DNA of 64,000 nt from positions 62,001 to 126,000 of the forward strand of contig DDTJ01000075.1 in assembly GCA_002344525.1 (NCBI GenBank), read 5' to 3'. Under the pieces are notes generated by a model, which saw nothing but the letters and a program-made list of their open reading frames with translations, was not told the DNA's origin and searched no databases. Positions 1-8,909 of this stretch are shown one piece after another (position 1 is the first letter of the stretch; each line of letters opens with the position of its first letter). A program made the position numbers and the translations under genes. Source of the stretch: Akkermansiaceae bacterium UBA2367 (lineage in GTDB: Bacteria; Verrucomicrobiota; Verrucomicrobiia; Verrucomicrobiales; DEV007).

Positions 1-1863
1 CGCGTGAAGCCGATCTACACCGTGGCCCGCTTCACCCTGCTCCAGTTCCTCGGCAAGTCCGCCGTTTCCTTCCAGACGCAGGACGGCAAGGATCACCGCA
101 TCCACTACGCCGCTTGGTTCCTCGACGTGCTCTTCCGGGGCGAGGTCGCGAAGGATCTGCCCGTTTTCATCGTCGACGACTCCGAGGTCGTCGTGCAGAT
201 CGGCGTCTCGCCCAAGTCGAAGCGTGATCGCTACTCCTACAACGAGCTCCTCCCCGGTCGAGCCAAGCTCGCCGAACTCGGCGCCCAGTATGCCGAAAAG
301 GAGCAGAAATACCGGGACAGCGAGAAGGATCCCCAGTACGAACTCGGTCGCGTCGAGGGCATGATCCTCACCCTCGCCCGCAACATCAGCGCTTTCGATT
401 ATCTCCTGGGCCAGTTCGGCTTCGCCCGGCAGGACGGCTTCCTCGTCAACGCCAACATTCTCCCGCCCGAGCTCGTCGAGCTGTCGAAGCGCATCGATAT
501 CGTCGAAATGATCGACAAGATGCCCGAGATGGGTGTCGACCAGCTCGTCCAGATGGTCAGGCAGCCGTCCGGCGGGAGCGAGGAGGAGCGGATGTTCTCC
601 GGCGCCCTGCGACTTTTCTTCTTCCACGCGAGTTCGGCGAGCGTCCTCAAGTTCTTCCCTCCGCAGGACGAGAAGGAGGAAGTCTGGATCACCGCCCGCG
701 ACCTCATGCTCGCGGGGCTTGAATCGAAAGCGCAGCGCCCTTGGGCCATGGAGCAGCTCGCCGCTGTCCAGACCCTGACCAAAGCGCAAAAAGAGGGCGA
801 GCCCGCCTTCCTCGCCGCGCTCCAAGCCTATTCGCAAAAGCAGCACGAAACCGCCGCCACCCGCGGCGAGGGAACCCGTGCGGGACTCGAAATCCAGCTC
901 TATCGGGGCAAGTGGTTCGCGAACTCCCTCGTCTGCTTCATCCTCGCCTTCGTCGTGATGGCCTTCAGTTGGCTCACCCCGGAGAGCAAGATCGGGAGGA
1001 CGCTCCTCCTCGCGGCGGGTGTCCTCGCCTTCGTTGGCTTCGCCCTCGACGCCTACGGTATCGCCCTGCGCTGCATCATCCGGGACCGCCCTCCCATCAC
1101 GAACCTCTACGACACCATCCTTTTCATCACCGCCGTCGCCGTGCTCCTCGGGCTGTTCATCGAATACTGCACCCGCTTCGGCGTCGGCACCTTCGTCGCC
1201 GTGGTCTCGGGCGTGCTCGGGATGTTCCTCTCGATCAAATACGAGGCGAAGGAGGCGACCGACACCATCAGCCAGCTCCAAGCCGTGCTCGACACGAACT
1301 TCTGGCTCTGGACCCACGTCACCATCATCAACATCGGCTACGCCGCCGGGCTTGTCGCCGCGATCATCGGGCTGGTCTACCTCACGAGCCGCTTCGCCGC
1401 GCTCTTCCATCGGCGCGAAAACGCCGACTTCCACCGCGCCCTCACGCGGATGAACTACGGCGTCATCTGCTTCTGCCTCTTCTTTTCCCTCGTCGGCACT
1501 GTTCTCGGCGGGATCTGGGCGAACTACAGCTGGGGCCGCTTCTGGGGCTGGGACCCGAAGGAGAACGGCGCCCTCATGATCTGCCTCTGGACCCTCGTGA
1601 TCCTGCACGGGCGAATGGCCGGCTGGATTCGCGAGATCGGCATCCACATGAACAGCCTCGTCCTCGCCATCATCACGACCTTCAGTTGGTGGGGGGTGAA
1701 CAACCTCGGCGTCGGGCTGCACAGCTACGGCTTCACCGAGGGCGTCTGGGGGGCGCTCTACACCTCCTGGGCCGTCCTCGGGATCTTCATGGCCATGGGC
1801 ATCGTGCTCTGGTTCCAGGACCGGGAGGCGAGGCTCTCCAAGCGGGTTGGCGCGGCGGTATGA
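1..1863 (+). CDS. Cytochrome c biogenesis protein, CcsA/ResC type (5' end cut by window)
   Basis: Membrane subunit of System II cytochrome c maturation, which moves heme across the membrane and presents it for attachment to apocytochrome c. The frame is open from base 1, so the gene is probably truncated by the window edge; a GTG at base 4 would give 619 residues but need not be the true start. The tryptophan-rich WWD signature (WGRFWGWDPKE) lies near residue 510. Hydrophobic segments fill about residues 305-600, and histidines in WTHVT (~440) and HSYGF (~578) are candidate heme ligands. The first ~290 residues are mostly soluble and more than a plain CcsA needs, so this may be the second half of an enlarged CcsA protein. 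The WWD motif makes the family assignment firm; the function of the N-terminal part is unknown. Confidence 0.88.
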   Translation, partial: RVKPIYTVARFTLLQFLGKSAVSFQTQDGKDHRIHYAAWFLDVLFRGEVAKDLPVFIVDDSEVVVQIGVSPKSKRDRYSYNELLPGRAKLAELGAQYAEKEQKYRDSEKDPQYELGRVEGMILTLARNISAFDYLLGQFGFARQDGFLVNANILPPELVELSKRIDIVEMIDKMPEMGVDQLVQMVRQPSGGSEEERMFSGALRLFFFHASSASVLKFFPPQDEKEEVWITARDLMLAGLESKAQRPWAMEQLAAVQTLTKAQKEGEPAFLAALQAYSQKQHETAATRGEGTRAGLEIQLYRGKWFANSLVCFILAFVVMAFSWLTPESKIGRTLLLAAGVLAFVGFALDAYGIALRCIIRDRPPITNLYDTILFITAVAVLLGLFIEYCTRFGVGTFVAVVSGVLGMFLSIKYEAKEATDTISQLQAVLDTNFWLWTHVTIINIGYAAGLVAAIIGLVYLTSRFAALFHRRENADFHRALTRMNYGVICFCLFFSLVGTVLGGIWANYSWGRFWGWDPKENGALMICLWTLVILHGRMAGWIREIGIHMNSLVLAIITTFSWWGVNNLGVGLHSYGFTEGVWGALYTSWAVLGIFMAMGIVLWFQDREARLSKRVGAAV

Positions 1864-1871
1864 GAAATAGG

Positions 1872-1889
1872 GAAGTTCCCGCGAACTTC
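1872..1889. repeat. Short perfect hairpin after the ccsA-like gene
   Basis: GAAGTTC (1872-1878) and GAACTTC (1883-1889) form a perfect 7-bp stem with a 4-nt loop, 9 nt after the stop codon. There is no T-run, so it is not a classical intrinsic terminator. The same GAAGTTC/GAACTTC word recurs in the hairpin at 26387-26439. Confidence 0.45.
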
Positions 1890-1903
1890 GCTACGGGAAG
1901 GAT

Positions 1904-1931
1904 TTGGCAAAACCCGGATCTGTGCTAACAC
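1904..1931 (+). promoter_or_regulatory. Putative promoter of the 27-aa membrane peptide
   Basis: TTGGCA (1904-1909) and TAACAC (1926-1931) are separated by 16 nt. The -10-like box ends 8 nt before the ATG at 1940, so the transcript would be nearly leaderless. Pattern-based only. Confidence 0.35.
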
Positions 1932-1939
1932 TTTCGATT

Positions 1940-2023
1940 ATGGCCATTTTCCTCGGACTTGTCGTTGCGATCACTTTCCTCCTCGTCGGAGCCGCCGCCT
2001 TCCGCTATCTCGTGAAGGGCTGA
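1940..2023 (+). CDS. 27-residue single-span membrane peptide
   Basis: An ATG opens a 27-codon frame ending in TGA that encodes MAIFLGLVVAITFLLVGA followed by AAFRYLVKG. It is one hydrophobic helix with a short basic tail, the usual shape of small membrane peptides that accompany membrane complexes. It sits 76 nt after the CcsA-like gene, has its own promoter-like boxes, and ends 28 nt before a secreted-protein gene. I do not recognise a family. A role beside cytochrome assembly or a respiratory complex would be inference from position only. It is too short for routine gene calling; support comes from the helix and promoter spacing. Confidence 0.4.
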   Translation: MAIFLGLVVAITFLLVGAAAFRYLVKG

Positions 2024-2051
2024 TCCGGATTCCTTTCTCCGGCATCGAGGC

Positions 2052-2846
2052 ATGATCCCCCTCCGCCTCCCCGTTTTGGCCGCGGTCCTCACGGGCCTGC
2101 TCATCCACGCGCCGGGCATGGCGCAGCCCTTCGCGGCGGCGGAATGCGAGGGCGACTACCGCCACCACCTCCAAGGCGTCTGCACCGACCGCGTCGGGGC
2201 GGTCTACTGGAGCTTCACCACCGAGATGGTCAAAACCGATCCCTCCGGCAAAGTCCTCGCCAGCATCCCGGCGGACAACCACCACGGCGACCTCTGCTTC
2301 GCCGGCGGCAAGGTCTATGTCGCAGTGAACCTCGGCAAGTTCAACCATCCCGAAGGGCACGCCGATTCGTGGGTCTACGTCTACGACGCCACCAGCCTCG
2401 CCCTCCTTGCCAAGCATCCCGTGCCCGAGGTCTTCCACGGGGCCGGCGGTATGGATGTGCGCGAAGGGCGCTTCTTCATCGTCGGCGGGTTGCCCGAGGG
2501 CGTCGAGGAGAACTACGTCTACGAATACGACGAGGCCTTCCGCTTCGTGAAACGCCACGCCATCGCGAGCGGATGGACGAAGCTGGGCATCCAGACCGCC
2601 CTTTGGCACGACGGGGCCTGGTGGTTCGGCTGCTACGGATCGCCGCAAATCCTGCTGAAAACTGACGCCGATTTCCGTCTCCTCGGTCGCTATGAATTCG
2701 ACGGCTCCCTCGGCATCGTCGGGATCGGCCCCGGCCAGTTTCTCGTCGCCAAAGGCCCCCGCACTCCCGAGGGGCGGCATCGGGGCGTGCTCGGGCTCGC
2801 CAAAGCGGATGCGGAGAAGGGCCTCGTCCGTCTCGTGATCCAGTGA
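2052..2846 (+). CDS. Secreted protein of unknown function, possible beta-propeller
   Basis: 264 residues. The N-terminus (MIPLRLPVLAAVLTGLLI) is a clear signal peptide with likely cleavage after GMA near residue 23, so the protein is exported. The mature part has repeated Gly/Trp-containing strands such as VYWSFTTEM, GKVYVAVNLG and FFIVGGLP, each followed by an aspartate-rich turn. This rhythm suggests a beta-propeller or similar repeat-strand fold of about 235 residues. No catalytic motif is visible. Its stop overlaps a GTG of the next frame and lies 6 nt before the next ATG, so the two may be co-transcribed. Function unknown; an extracellular binding or signal-reading role is only a guess. 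Confidence 0.7.
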   Translation: MIPLRLPVLAAVLTGLLIHAPGMAQPFAAAECEGDYRHHLQGVCTDRVGAVYWSFTTEMVKTDPSGKVLASIPADNHHGDLCFAGGKVYVAVNLGKFNHPEGHADSWVYVYDATSLALLAKHPVPEVFHGAGGMDVREGRFFIVGGLPEGVEENYVYEYDEAFRFVKRHAIASGWTKLGIQTALWHDGAWWFGCYGSPQILLKTDADFRLLGRYEFDGSLGIVGIGPGQFLVAKGPRTPEGRHRGVLGLAKADAEKGLVRLVIQ

Positions 2847-2851
2847 CTCCG

Positions 2852-3058
2852 ATGAACCTGCGCCATTTCCGTACGATCCACCCCGACCTGCTGCCAGGCC
2901 TCGTCAACACGGCCTTGCGCGACGACTGCGAGGATCTCGACGACCTCTGCGCCACCCACGATCTCGACCGGGGCGAACTGGAGCAGCGTCTCGCCGATAT
3001 CGGCTACCGTTACGTCGAAGAGACCCGGCAGTTCCGACCGGGGACCCAAGAGGGTTAG
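2852..3058 (+). CDS. DUF4250-like small protein
   Basis: 68 residues from the ATG at 2852; a GTG at 2843 in frame would add three residues. The pattern LLPGLVNTALRD, then LDDLCATHDLDRGELEQRL, then IGYRYVEETRQF matches my memory of DUF4250 small bacterial proteins: a short helix, a helix-turn-helix-like LxxLC..D.D...L block, and a final Y-x-Y/F-x-E-E-x-x-Q-F. The family has no established function. The gene starts 5 nt after the upstream secreted-protein gene, suggesting translational linkage. A small nucleic-acid-binding role is possible from the helical spacing but not shown. Confidence 0.65.
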   Translation: MNLRHFRTIHPDLLPGLVNTALRDDCEDLDDLCATHDLDRGELEQRLADIGYRYVEETRQFRPGTQEG

Positions 3059-3090
3059 GCGAACGCCCCGACCCTGTTTCCGGAGTTTCC

Positions 3091-4830
<1,740 letters not shown>

Positions 4831-4877
4831 GGTGCTATTTTGGCGAAGCGGCGGGGAAAGGGAAGGGGAAAATGGGC

Positions 4878-4906
4878 TTGGGCTTTGGCCCGGTGGATGG
4901 TAGAGT
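4878..4906 (+). promoter_or_regulatory. Putative promoter of the Uma2 gene
   Basis: TTGGGC (4878-4883), 17 nt, TAGAGT (4901-4906); only 6 nt separate the -10-like box from the ATG at 4913, predicting a leaderless transcript. It lies in the divergent gap with the dehydratase gene. Confidence 0.4.
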
Positions 4907-4912
4907 GGGGCC

Positions 4913-5482
4913 ATGCCCGCTGCTGAACAATTCCAACTTTACACCGCCGAGGAGTATCTGGAGGAGGAAGCCTCCCGCGAGGTGCGACACGAGTATCTGG
5001 GCGGAACCATCCATGCGATGGCTGGGGCCAACAGGCGGCACAACGAGATCGTGTCTTCGATTCTCGCGCATTTGAGGCCACAGTGGAAAGGCGGGCCGTG
5101 CAAGGTGTTCATCGAGGCGGTGAAGCTCCACATCAAGACCTCTCTCTCCGAGTATTTCTACTACCCCGACGTGATGGTCGGCTGTGACCCGAGCGACGAC
5201 CACGAATATTGTCTGGAGAGGCCCAGCATCCTTTTCGAGGTGCTCTCGCCCCCGACCGAGCAGATCGACCGGCGCGAGAAACTGCTCGCCTACCAGGCCA
5301 TCCCGACGTTGCGGCACTATGTCGTCGTCGCGCATGACGAGCGGCGCGTCGAATGGCTGCACTGCGAAGGCAACGCTTGGTCGCTGACGGTGCTGACAGC
5401 GGCGGATGACCGGATCGAATTCCCGGAACAGGGAGCGACGCTCGCCCTCGCGGAGATCTACGAGGGGATCGGGTTCGAGTGA
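4913..5482 (+). CDS. Uma2 family protein (DUF820, PD-(D/E)XK nuclease fold)
   Basis: 189 residues. The start FQLYTAEEYLEEE, the EYLGGTIHAMAG segment, YYPDVMVG, then ILFEVLSPPTEQIDRREK and LLAYQAIPTLRHYVVV follow the Uma2/DUF820 pattern known from cyanobacteria, Chloroflexota and Verrucomicrobiota. The aspartate of PDVMV, the glutamate of FEVLSP and a downstream lysine are the expected active-site residues of the PD-(D/E)XK fold. The cellular role of Uma2 proteins is unsettled; they often occur in many copies and are suspected to be mobile or defence-related. This copy stands alone, divergent from the sugar-acid dehydratase and convergent with a small acidic protein, with no visible inverted repeats beside it. 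Confidence 0.88.
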   Translation: MPAAEQFQLYTAEEYLEEEASREVRHEYLGGTIHAMAGANRRHNEIVSSILAHLRPQWKGGPCKVFIEAVKLHIKTSLSEYFYYPDVMVGCDPSDDHEYCLERPSILFEVLSPPTEQIDRREKLLAYQAIPTLRHYVVVAHDERRVEWLHCEGNAWSLTVLTAADDRIEFPEQGATLALAEIYEGIGFE

Positions 5483-5486
5483 GGGA

Positions 5487-5867
5487 TCAATCCTCCTCCG
5501 GATACTCCTCGTCGTAATCGTCCTCCGCCGCGAGGTCGATCACGGTCTCGGAAGGGGCGCATTCGAAGTATTGGAAGAACTCGTTGAGATTGCGGACGGG
5601 CGGCCAGTCGCGCTCGTCGGCCCACCAGGCGCCGAACTCGCTCGCGGCGATGTCGAGGTAGTAGGCTTCCAGCAGGTCGGTCGTGGCGGAGGCTTCGAGC
5701 CGTTCGATGAACTCGACGAGATAGACGGTTTGGATGAAGATCGAGGTTTCGTCCTCGATGGGGTCGGTATCGAGGGTGTCCAGCCACTCGGCGAACTTCC
5801 AAGTCGGGCGCACGATAAGGGCGCAGCGGTCGATGTAGACGAAATCGTCGGCAGGGTCGTCGGACAT
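5487..5867 (-). CDS. Hypothetical acidic protein
   Basis: 126 residues, strongly acidic, ending in a run of Asp/Glu/Tyr (AAEDDYDEEYPEED). It contains aromatic-rich stretches such as TWKFAEWLDTLD, FIQTVYLVEFIERL and EFGAWWADERDWPP. No signal peptide and no membrane span. I do not recognise the family. Its stop lies 4 nt from the end of the convergent Uma2 gene, and its start is 15 nt downstream of the end of the glycosyltransferase gene on the same strand, so it may be the last gene of that transcript. The frame has protein-like composition, unlike the proline/arginine-rich shadow frames beside it. Confidence 0.65.
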   Translation of the reverse strand: MSDDPADDFVYIDRCALIVRPTWKFAEWLDTLDTDPIEDETSIFIQTVYLVEFIERLEASATTDLLEAYYLDIAASEFGAWWADERDWPPVRNLNEFFQYFECAPSETVIDLAAEDDYDEEYPEED

Positions 5868-5882
5868 GGTAGGTCAAGTGGC

Positions 5883-8033
5883 TCAAGGGCGGGCCGAAGG
5901 GCCACGGGAGACGGGACGGGCAGAGGACGGCGAGGCGGCGGTGCGCGGGGCGGCGGCCTGTCGCGAGCTGGAGTTGGCGGGCTTTCGGGGGGAGCCGTTG
6001 AAGACAGGCGTGGCGGAACTTCTCCGGCAGGGGGAGATCCGCCGCGACGCGGGGGAGGAGGCCGGGAAGAAGCGTGCCGCGACCGTTGTCGGGGCTGCGG
6101 GGGAGGGACGTGCTCCGGATCGCGGCGGCGTGATGGCGGGGACGGGGCGTCCAAGCAGCCGGGTCTTTGCGGCGAGGAGGGCCAGAGGGGCGGGTAGAGG
6201 ACGGGCCGGGCGATGGGAGGAGGGGGCTTCTGCCGCAGGCCGGGGCCGGACGAAGGGAGTGGTGGGACGCTTCTTCTCGCGGAGGCGCTCCGCCGCGCCG
6301 GGAAGGCGGTACGTTTGCGGAGCGGGCGATTGGGCGCTTGCCAAGCTTGCAGCGGGGGGGGGTGAGGCCGGGGAGACTGAGACCGATGGCTCCGCGCTTG
6401 GGCAAGGCTGCGTCGCGGGGCGGTGGAGCCGTTGCCGGGCCGCTTCGATGGCGGGAACCGGACCGCGCTTCCGGGAGGTGGGACGCCCGGGGCTGCGTTC
6501 GGGAGATTTGCCTAGTCCGCGTCGTTTGCGGAAGACTGTCGTGAGCGGCAGGATCGCGGAGGGTGCGTCGGGATGAGCGGCCATCGGCGGGGCCGGAATG
6601 GCCGCCTCGACGACCACAGCGGCGGGTTCGGAAACGGCGATGGCGGGCGCCTCCGCAGCGGCGGCGATGGCGGGAATCGGTTCTGTCGGGAGGGGGTGAG
6701 GGCGGATCGGCCCGGTCGCGACCCGGCGGAGCCGGTCGTGGAGGGCTCCGATCATCGCCAGCCCGGGCGCGCCGGGAGGGAGCGTCGCGGTGGACGGGGT
6801 GCGGCCCAGGACACGGGTTTTCGATTTCGAGAGGATGCGGTAGTTCACCCCGGCCCAAGTGATGCGGTTCTGCGTCCAAGTGCTGACGAGCAGCAGCCAG
6901 TGCAGCGTGATCCAGAGGGGGGTGAGCATGTGCTCCAGCCAGCTGGAGGCGAAGATTTTCTGCCGGGCGGCGTTGTCCCGGAAAAGGGAAAGATAGACCT
7001 GCTGCCGGGCGAGGGCGCGGAACTGGTCGATGACATAGGCCGCCGCGACCGGTACCCAGGCGAGGAAATAGCCGTAGACCAAGGCGGCGACGATGGAGGC
7101 GAGGCCGACGGCGTAGATGGCGAGGACGGCGTTCGTCGCTGTGTAGAGGATGGGACTGAAAAACTTCACTTGGGTGTACTGCCGCTTCACGAACTCGAAG
7201 AAGCTCCGCCAAGTGAAATCGATGGGGGTAGGCAGGATGAGGGAGCGGACGAAGGCCACCTTCTTCCCCGTGGCCTTCGCCGCCTTGGAGAGGCGGAGGT
7301 CGTCGTTGAGCGATCCGGCGAGGAGGCTCGGCGTGTCGATCTCGTCGAAGAGGGCGCGACTGATGGCCATGGAGCCGCCCCAGAGCACGTTGGTGAACTC
7401 GCCTCCGCCTTGCGTGACGATGGAGGCATTGATGACGCTGGCGAACTGGTTCGGCAGGGTGGGGCGCTTCGGGACGAGCCAGCGGTAGGTCGTGGAAAGC
7501 TCGTAGCCGCTTTGGTTGATCGGGGCGACGAGGCGGGCGAGCCAGTCTGTCCCGAGCTGGATGTCCGCGTCGGCGAAGGCGACGATGGCGTCGCGAGGGG
7601 AGAGGTCGGCGAAGGCGGCGCGCTGGTTGTGGACCTTCTGGCCCTCGTCCTCGGAGAGTCCGCCGCAGGCGAGGGTGATGCTGCGCAGCCCGTTGGCAGG
7701 GTCGGGATGGGTCCAGACGCGGCGGTCGGGGCCGAGTTCGAGATGCTCGGCGAGCCATTGCGCCACCGGATCGTCCCAGCTCTCGAAGCAGACGACGACT
7801 CGGTAGTCCCCGTAGGTCTGGGCGAAGAGCGTGTCGAAAAAGCGCGGCGTCGCCTGGAGGTCGAAGCCCTTCACCGCCACGATCAGGACGACGGGTTTCT
7901 GCGGCCCCGAGCCGTCGCCCCAGAGCCTGTCCTGCCGCCGTCGGGCGAAGGGATAGCCAAAGACACGGAAGGCCGCGACGAGGATCAGCAGCAGCCAGGC
8001 TCCCCAGAATGCCAGCAAGCTTTTTTCAATCAT
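5883..8033 (-). CDS. GT2/GT21-like membrane glycosyltransferase with ~300-residue disordered tail
   Basis: Processive-type glycosyltransferase resembling ceramide glucosyltransferase and HpnI. Start chosen at the ATG at 8033 (MIEKSLLAFWGAW), which begins with a membrane helix. Catalytic landmarks are FADADIQLG (D-x-D, nucleotide-sugar binding), LNDDLRLSK (third Asp), and RQYTQVKFF in place of the usual (Q/R)xxRW. Several C-terminal membrane helices follow (about residues 290-400). After about residue 410 the frame continues for ~305 residues of Pro/Ala/Arg/Ser-rich sequence with no predicted fold. The tail keeps one open frame to 5883, but its composition is unlike the domain, so an upstream frameshift or a real disordered tail are both possible. 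It likely adds a sugar to a lipid at the inner membrane; the acceptor is unknown. Confidence 0.8.
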   Translation of the reverse strand: MIEKSLLAFWGAWLLLILVAAFRVFGYPFARRRQDRLWGDGSGPQKPVVLIVAVKGFDLQATPRFFDTLFAQTYGDYRVVVCFESWDDPVAQWLAEHLELGPDRRVWTHPDPANGLRSITLACGGLSEDEGQKVHNQRAAFADLSPRDAIVAFADADIQLGTDWLARLVAPINQSGYELSTTYRWLVPKRPTLPNQFASVINASIVTQGGGEFTNVLWGGSMAISRALFDEIDTPSLLAGSLNDDLRLSKAAKATGKKVAFVRSLILPTPIDFTWRSFFEFVKRQYTQVKFFSPILYTATNAVLAIYAVGLASIVAALVYGYFLAWVPVAAAYVIDQFRALARQQVYLSLFRDNAARQKIFASSWLEHMLTPLWITLHWLLLVSTWTQNRITWAGVNYRILSKSKTRVLGRTPSTATLPPGAPGLAMIGALHDRLRRVATGPIRPHPLPTEPIPAIAAAAEAPAIAVSEPAAVVVEAAIPAPPMAAHPDAPSAILPLTTVFRKRRGLGKSPERSPGRPTSRKRGPVPAIEAARQRLHRPATQPCPSAEPSVSVSPASPPPAASLASAQSPAPQTYRLPGAAERLREKKRPTTPFVRPRPAAEAPSSHRPARPLPAPLALLAAKTRLLGRPVPAITPPRSGARPSPAAPTTVAARFFPASSPASRRISPCRRSSATPVFNGSPRKPANSSSRQAAAPRTAASPSSARPVSRGPSARP

Positions 8034-8094
8034 GAAAACCCGTGCAAAATGGGCGGTGGCGTCTAGACTGCAAGCGCGAAAGCGCCGCCGTCCC

Positions 8095-8778
8095 ATGAAA
8101 GTTGCGGAGACCCGGAATCTCAAAAAAACCTACCATTTCGGAGACACGGAGGTGTCGGCCCTCTGCGGGATCAACCTCGAAATCGAGGAGCGGGAGTTCG
8201 TCGCGGTGTGGGGACCCTCGGGTTCGGGCAAATCGACCCTCTGCAACCTTGTCGGCCTCCTCGACACCCCGACTTCGGGCGAGGTCGTCATCTCCGGGCG
8301 GACCGCCGCCGGTCTGGGCGACGCGAAACGCAGTGAACTGCGCAACGCCTCCATCGGCTTCGTCTTCCAGAACTTCAACCTCATCCCCGTGCTCACCGCG
8401 CTGGAGAACGTGATGCTGCCCCTCCAGATCCACGGGGTTTCCAAAACCGAGGCGGCGAAGCGGGCGGAGCGGCTCCTCGATGAGGTCGAGCTCGGCGAAC
8501 GCCTCCACCACCGGCCTCAGAAGATGAGCGGCGGCCAGCAGCAGCGTGTCGCCATCGCCCGCGCCCTCGTCACCGATCCCTCCCTCGTCATTGCCGACGA
8601 GCCCACCGCGAACCTCGACACCCGCAACGCCAACCTCATCATCGACCTGATGCGCCGCATCAACCACGAGAAGGGGGCGGCCTTCCTGTTCTCCACTCAC
8701 GACGACCGGCTCCTCGACCGGGTCGATCGCCGCATCCATCTGCAGGACGGTGAGATTCTGGAGGATGAGCGGTTGTGA
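8095..8778 (+). CDS. ABC transporter ATP-binding protein, LolD/MacB-type
   Basis: 227 residues from the ATG at 8095 (MKVAETRNLKKTYHFG). Walker A GPSGSGKST lies near residue 40, signature MSGGQQQR near 144 and Walker B LVIADEPTANLD near 160; the length and the switch histidine region (FLFSTHD) fit the LolD/MacB/FtsE branch of type VII ABC ATPases. These normally work with an FtsX-like permease in lipoprotein release, macrolide export or envelope stress. No such permease is next to it: upstream is a divergent glycosyltransferase and downstream a kinase/phosphatase fusion. The permease is therefore probably encoded elsewhere. The gene starts 61 nt from the divergent glycosyltransferase start. 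Confidence 0.9.
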   Translation: MKVAETRNLKKTYHFGDTEVSALCGINLEIEEREFVAVWGPSGSGKSTLCNLVGLLDTPTSGEVVISGRTAAGLGDAKRSELRNASIGFVFQNFNLIPVLTALENVMLPLQIHGVSKTEAAKRAERLLDEVELGERLHHRPQKMSGGQQQRVAIARALVTDPSLVIADEPTANLDTRNANLIIDLMRRINHEKGAAFLFSTHDDRLLDRVDRRIHLQDGEILEDERL

Positions 8779-8791
8779 TGAGAGCCTCATA

Positions 8792-8894
8792 CTCTTACTC
8801 CTTACTCTTACCTCTTACTCCTGCCCAGGCGGGGCAACCGGACTTGAGATTGAGTAAGAGGTAAGAGTAAGGAGTAAGGAGTAAGGAGTAAGAG
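8792..8894. repeat. Inverted pair of 6-7-nt word arrays (GAGTAAG type)
   Basis: Left arm 8792-8820 and right arm 8852-8880 are reverse complements at 28 of 29 positions, around a 31-nt loop. Each arm is built of variants of GAGTAAG; the right side carries two further words to 8894. It fills the 131-nt space between the ABC ATPase stop and the next ATG at 8910. No T-run is present, so it is not a standard terminator, though it could fold as a strong stem in the RNA. Confidence 0.85.
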
Positions 8895-8909
8895 ATCACG
8901 CCCCCCAAC

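Noticed and set aside
8792..8894. CRISPR-like array
   Set aside because: The repeats are 6-7 nt words without unique spacers, arranged as an inverted pair, and no cas gene is nearby.
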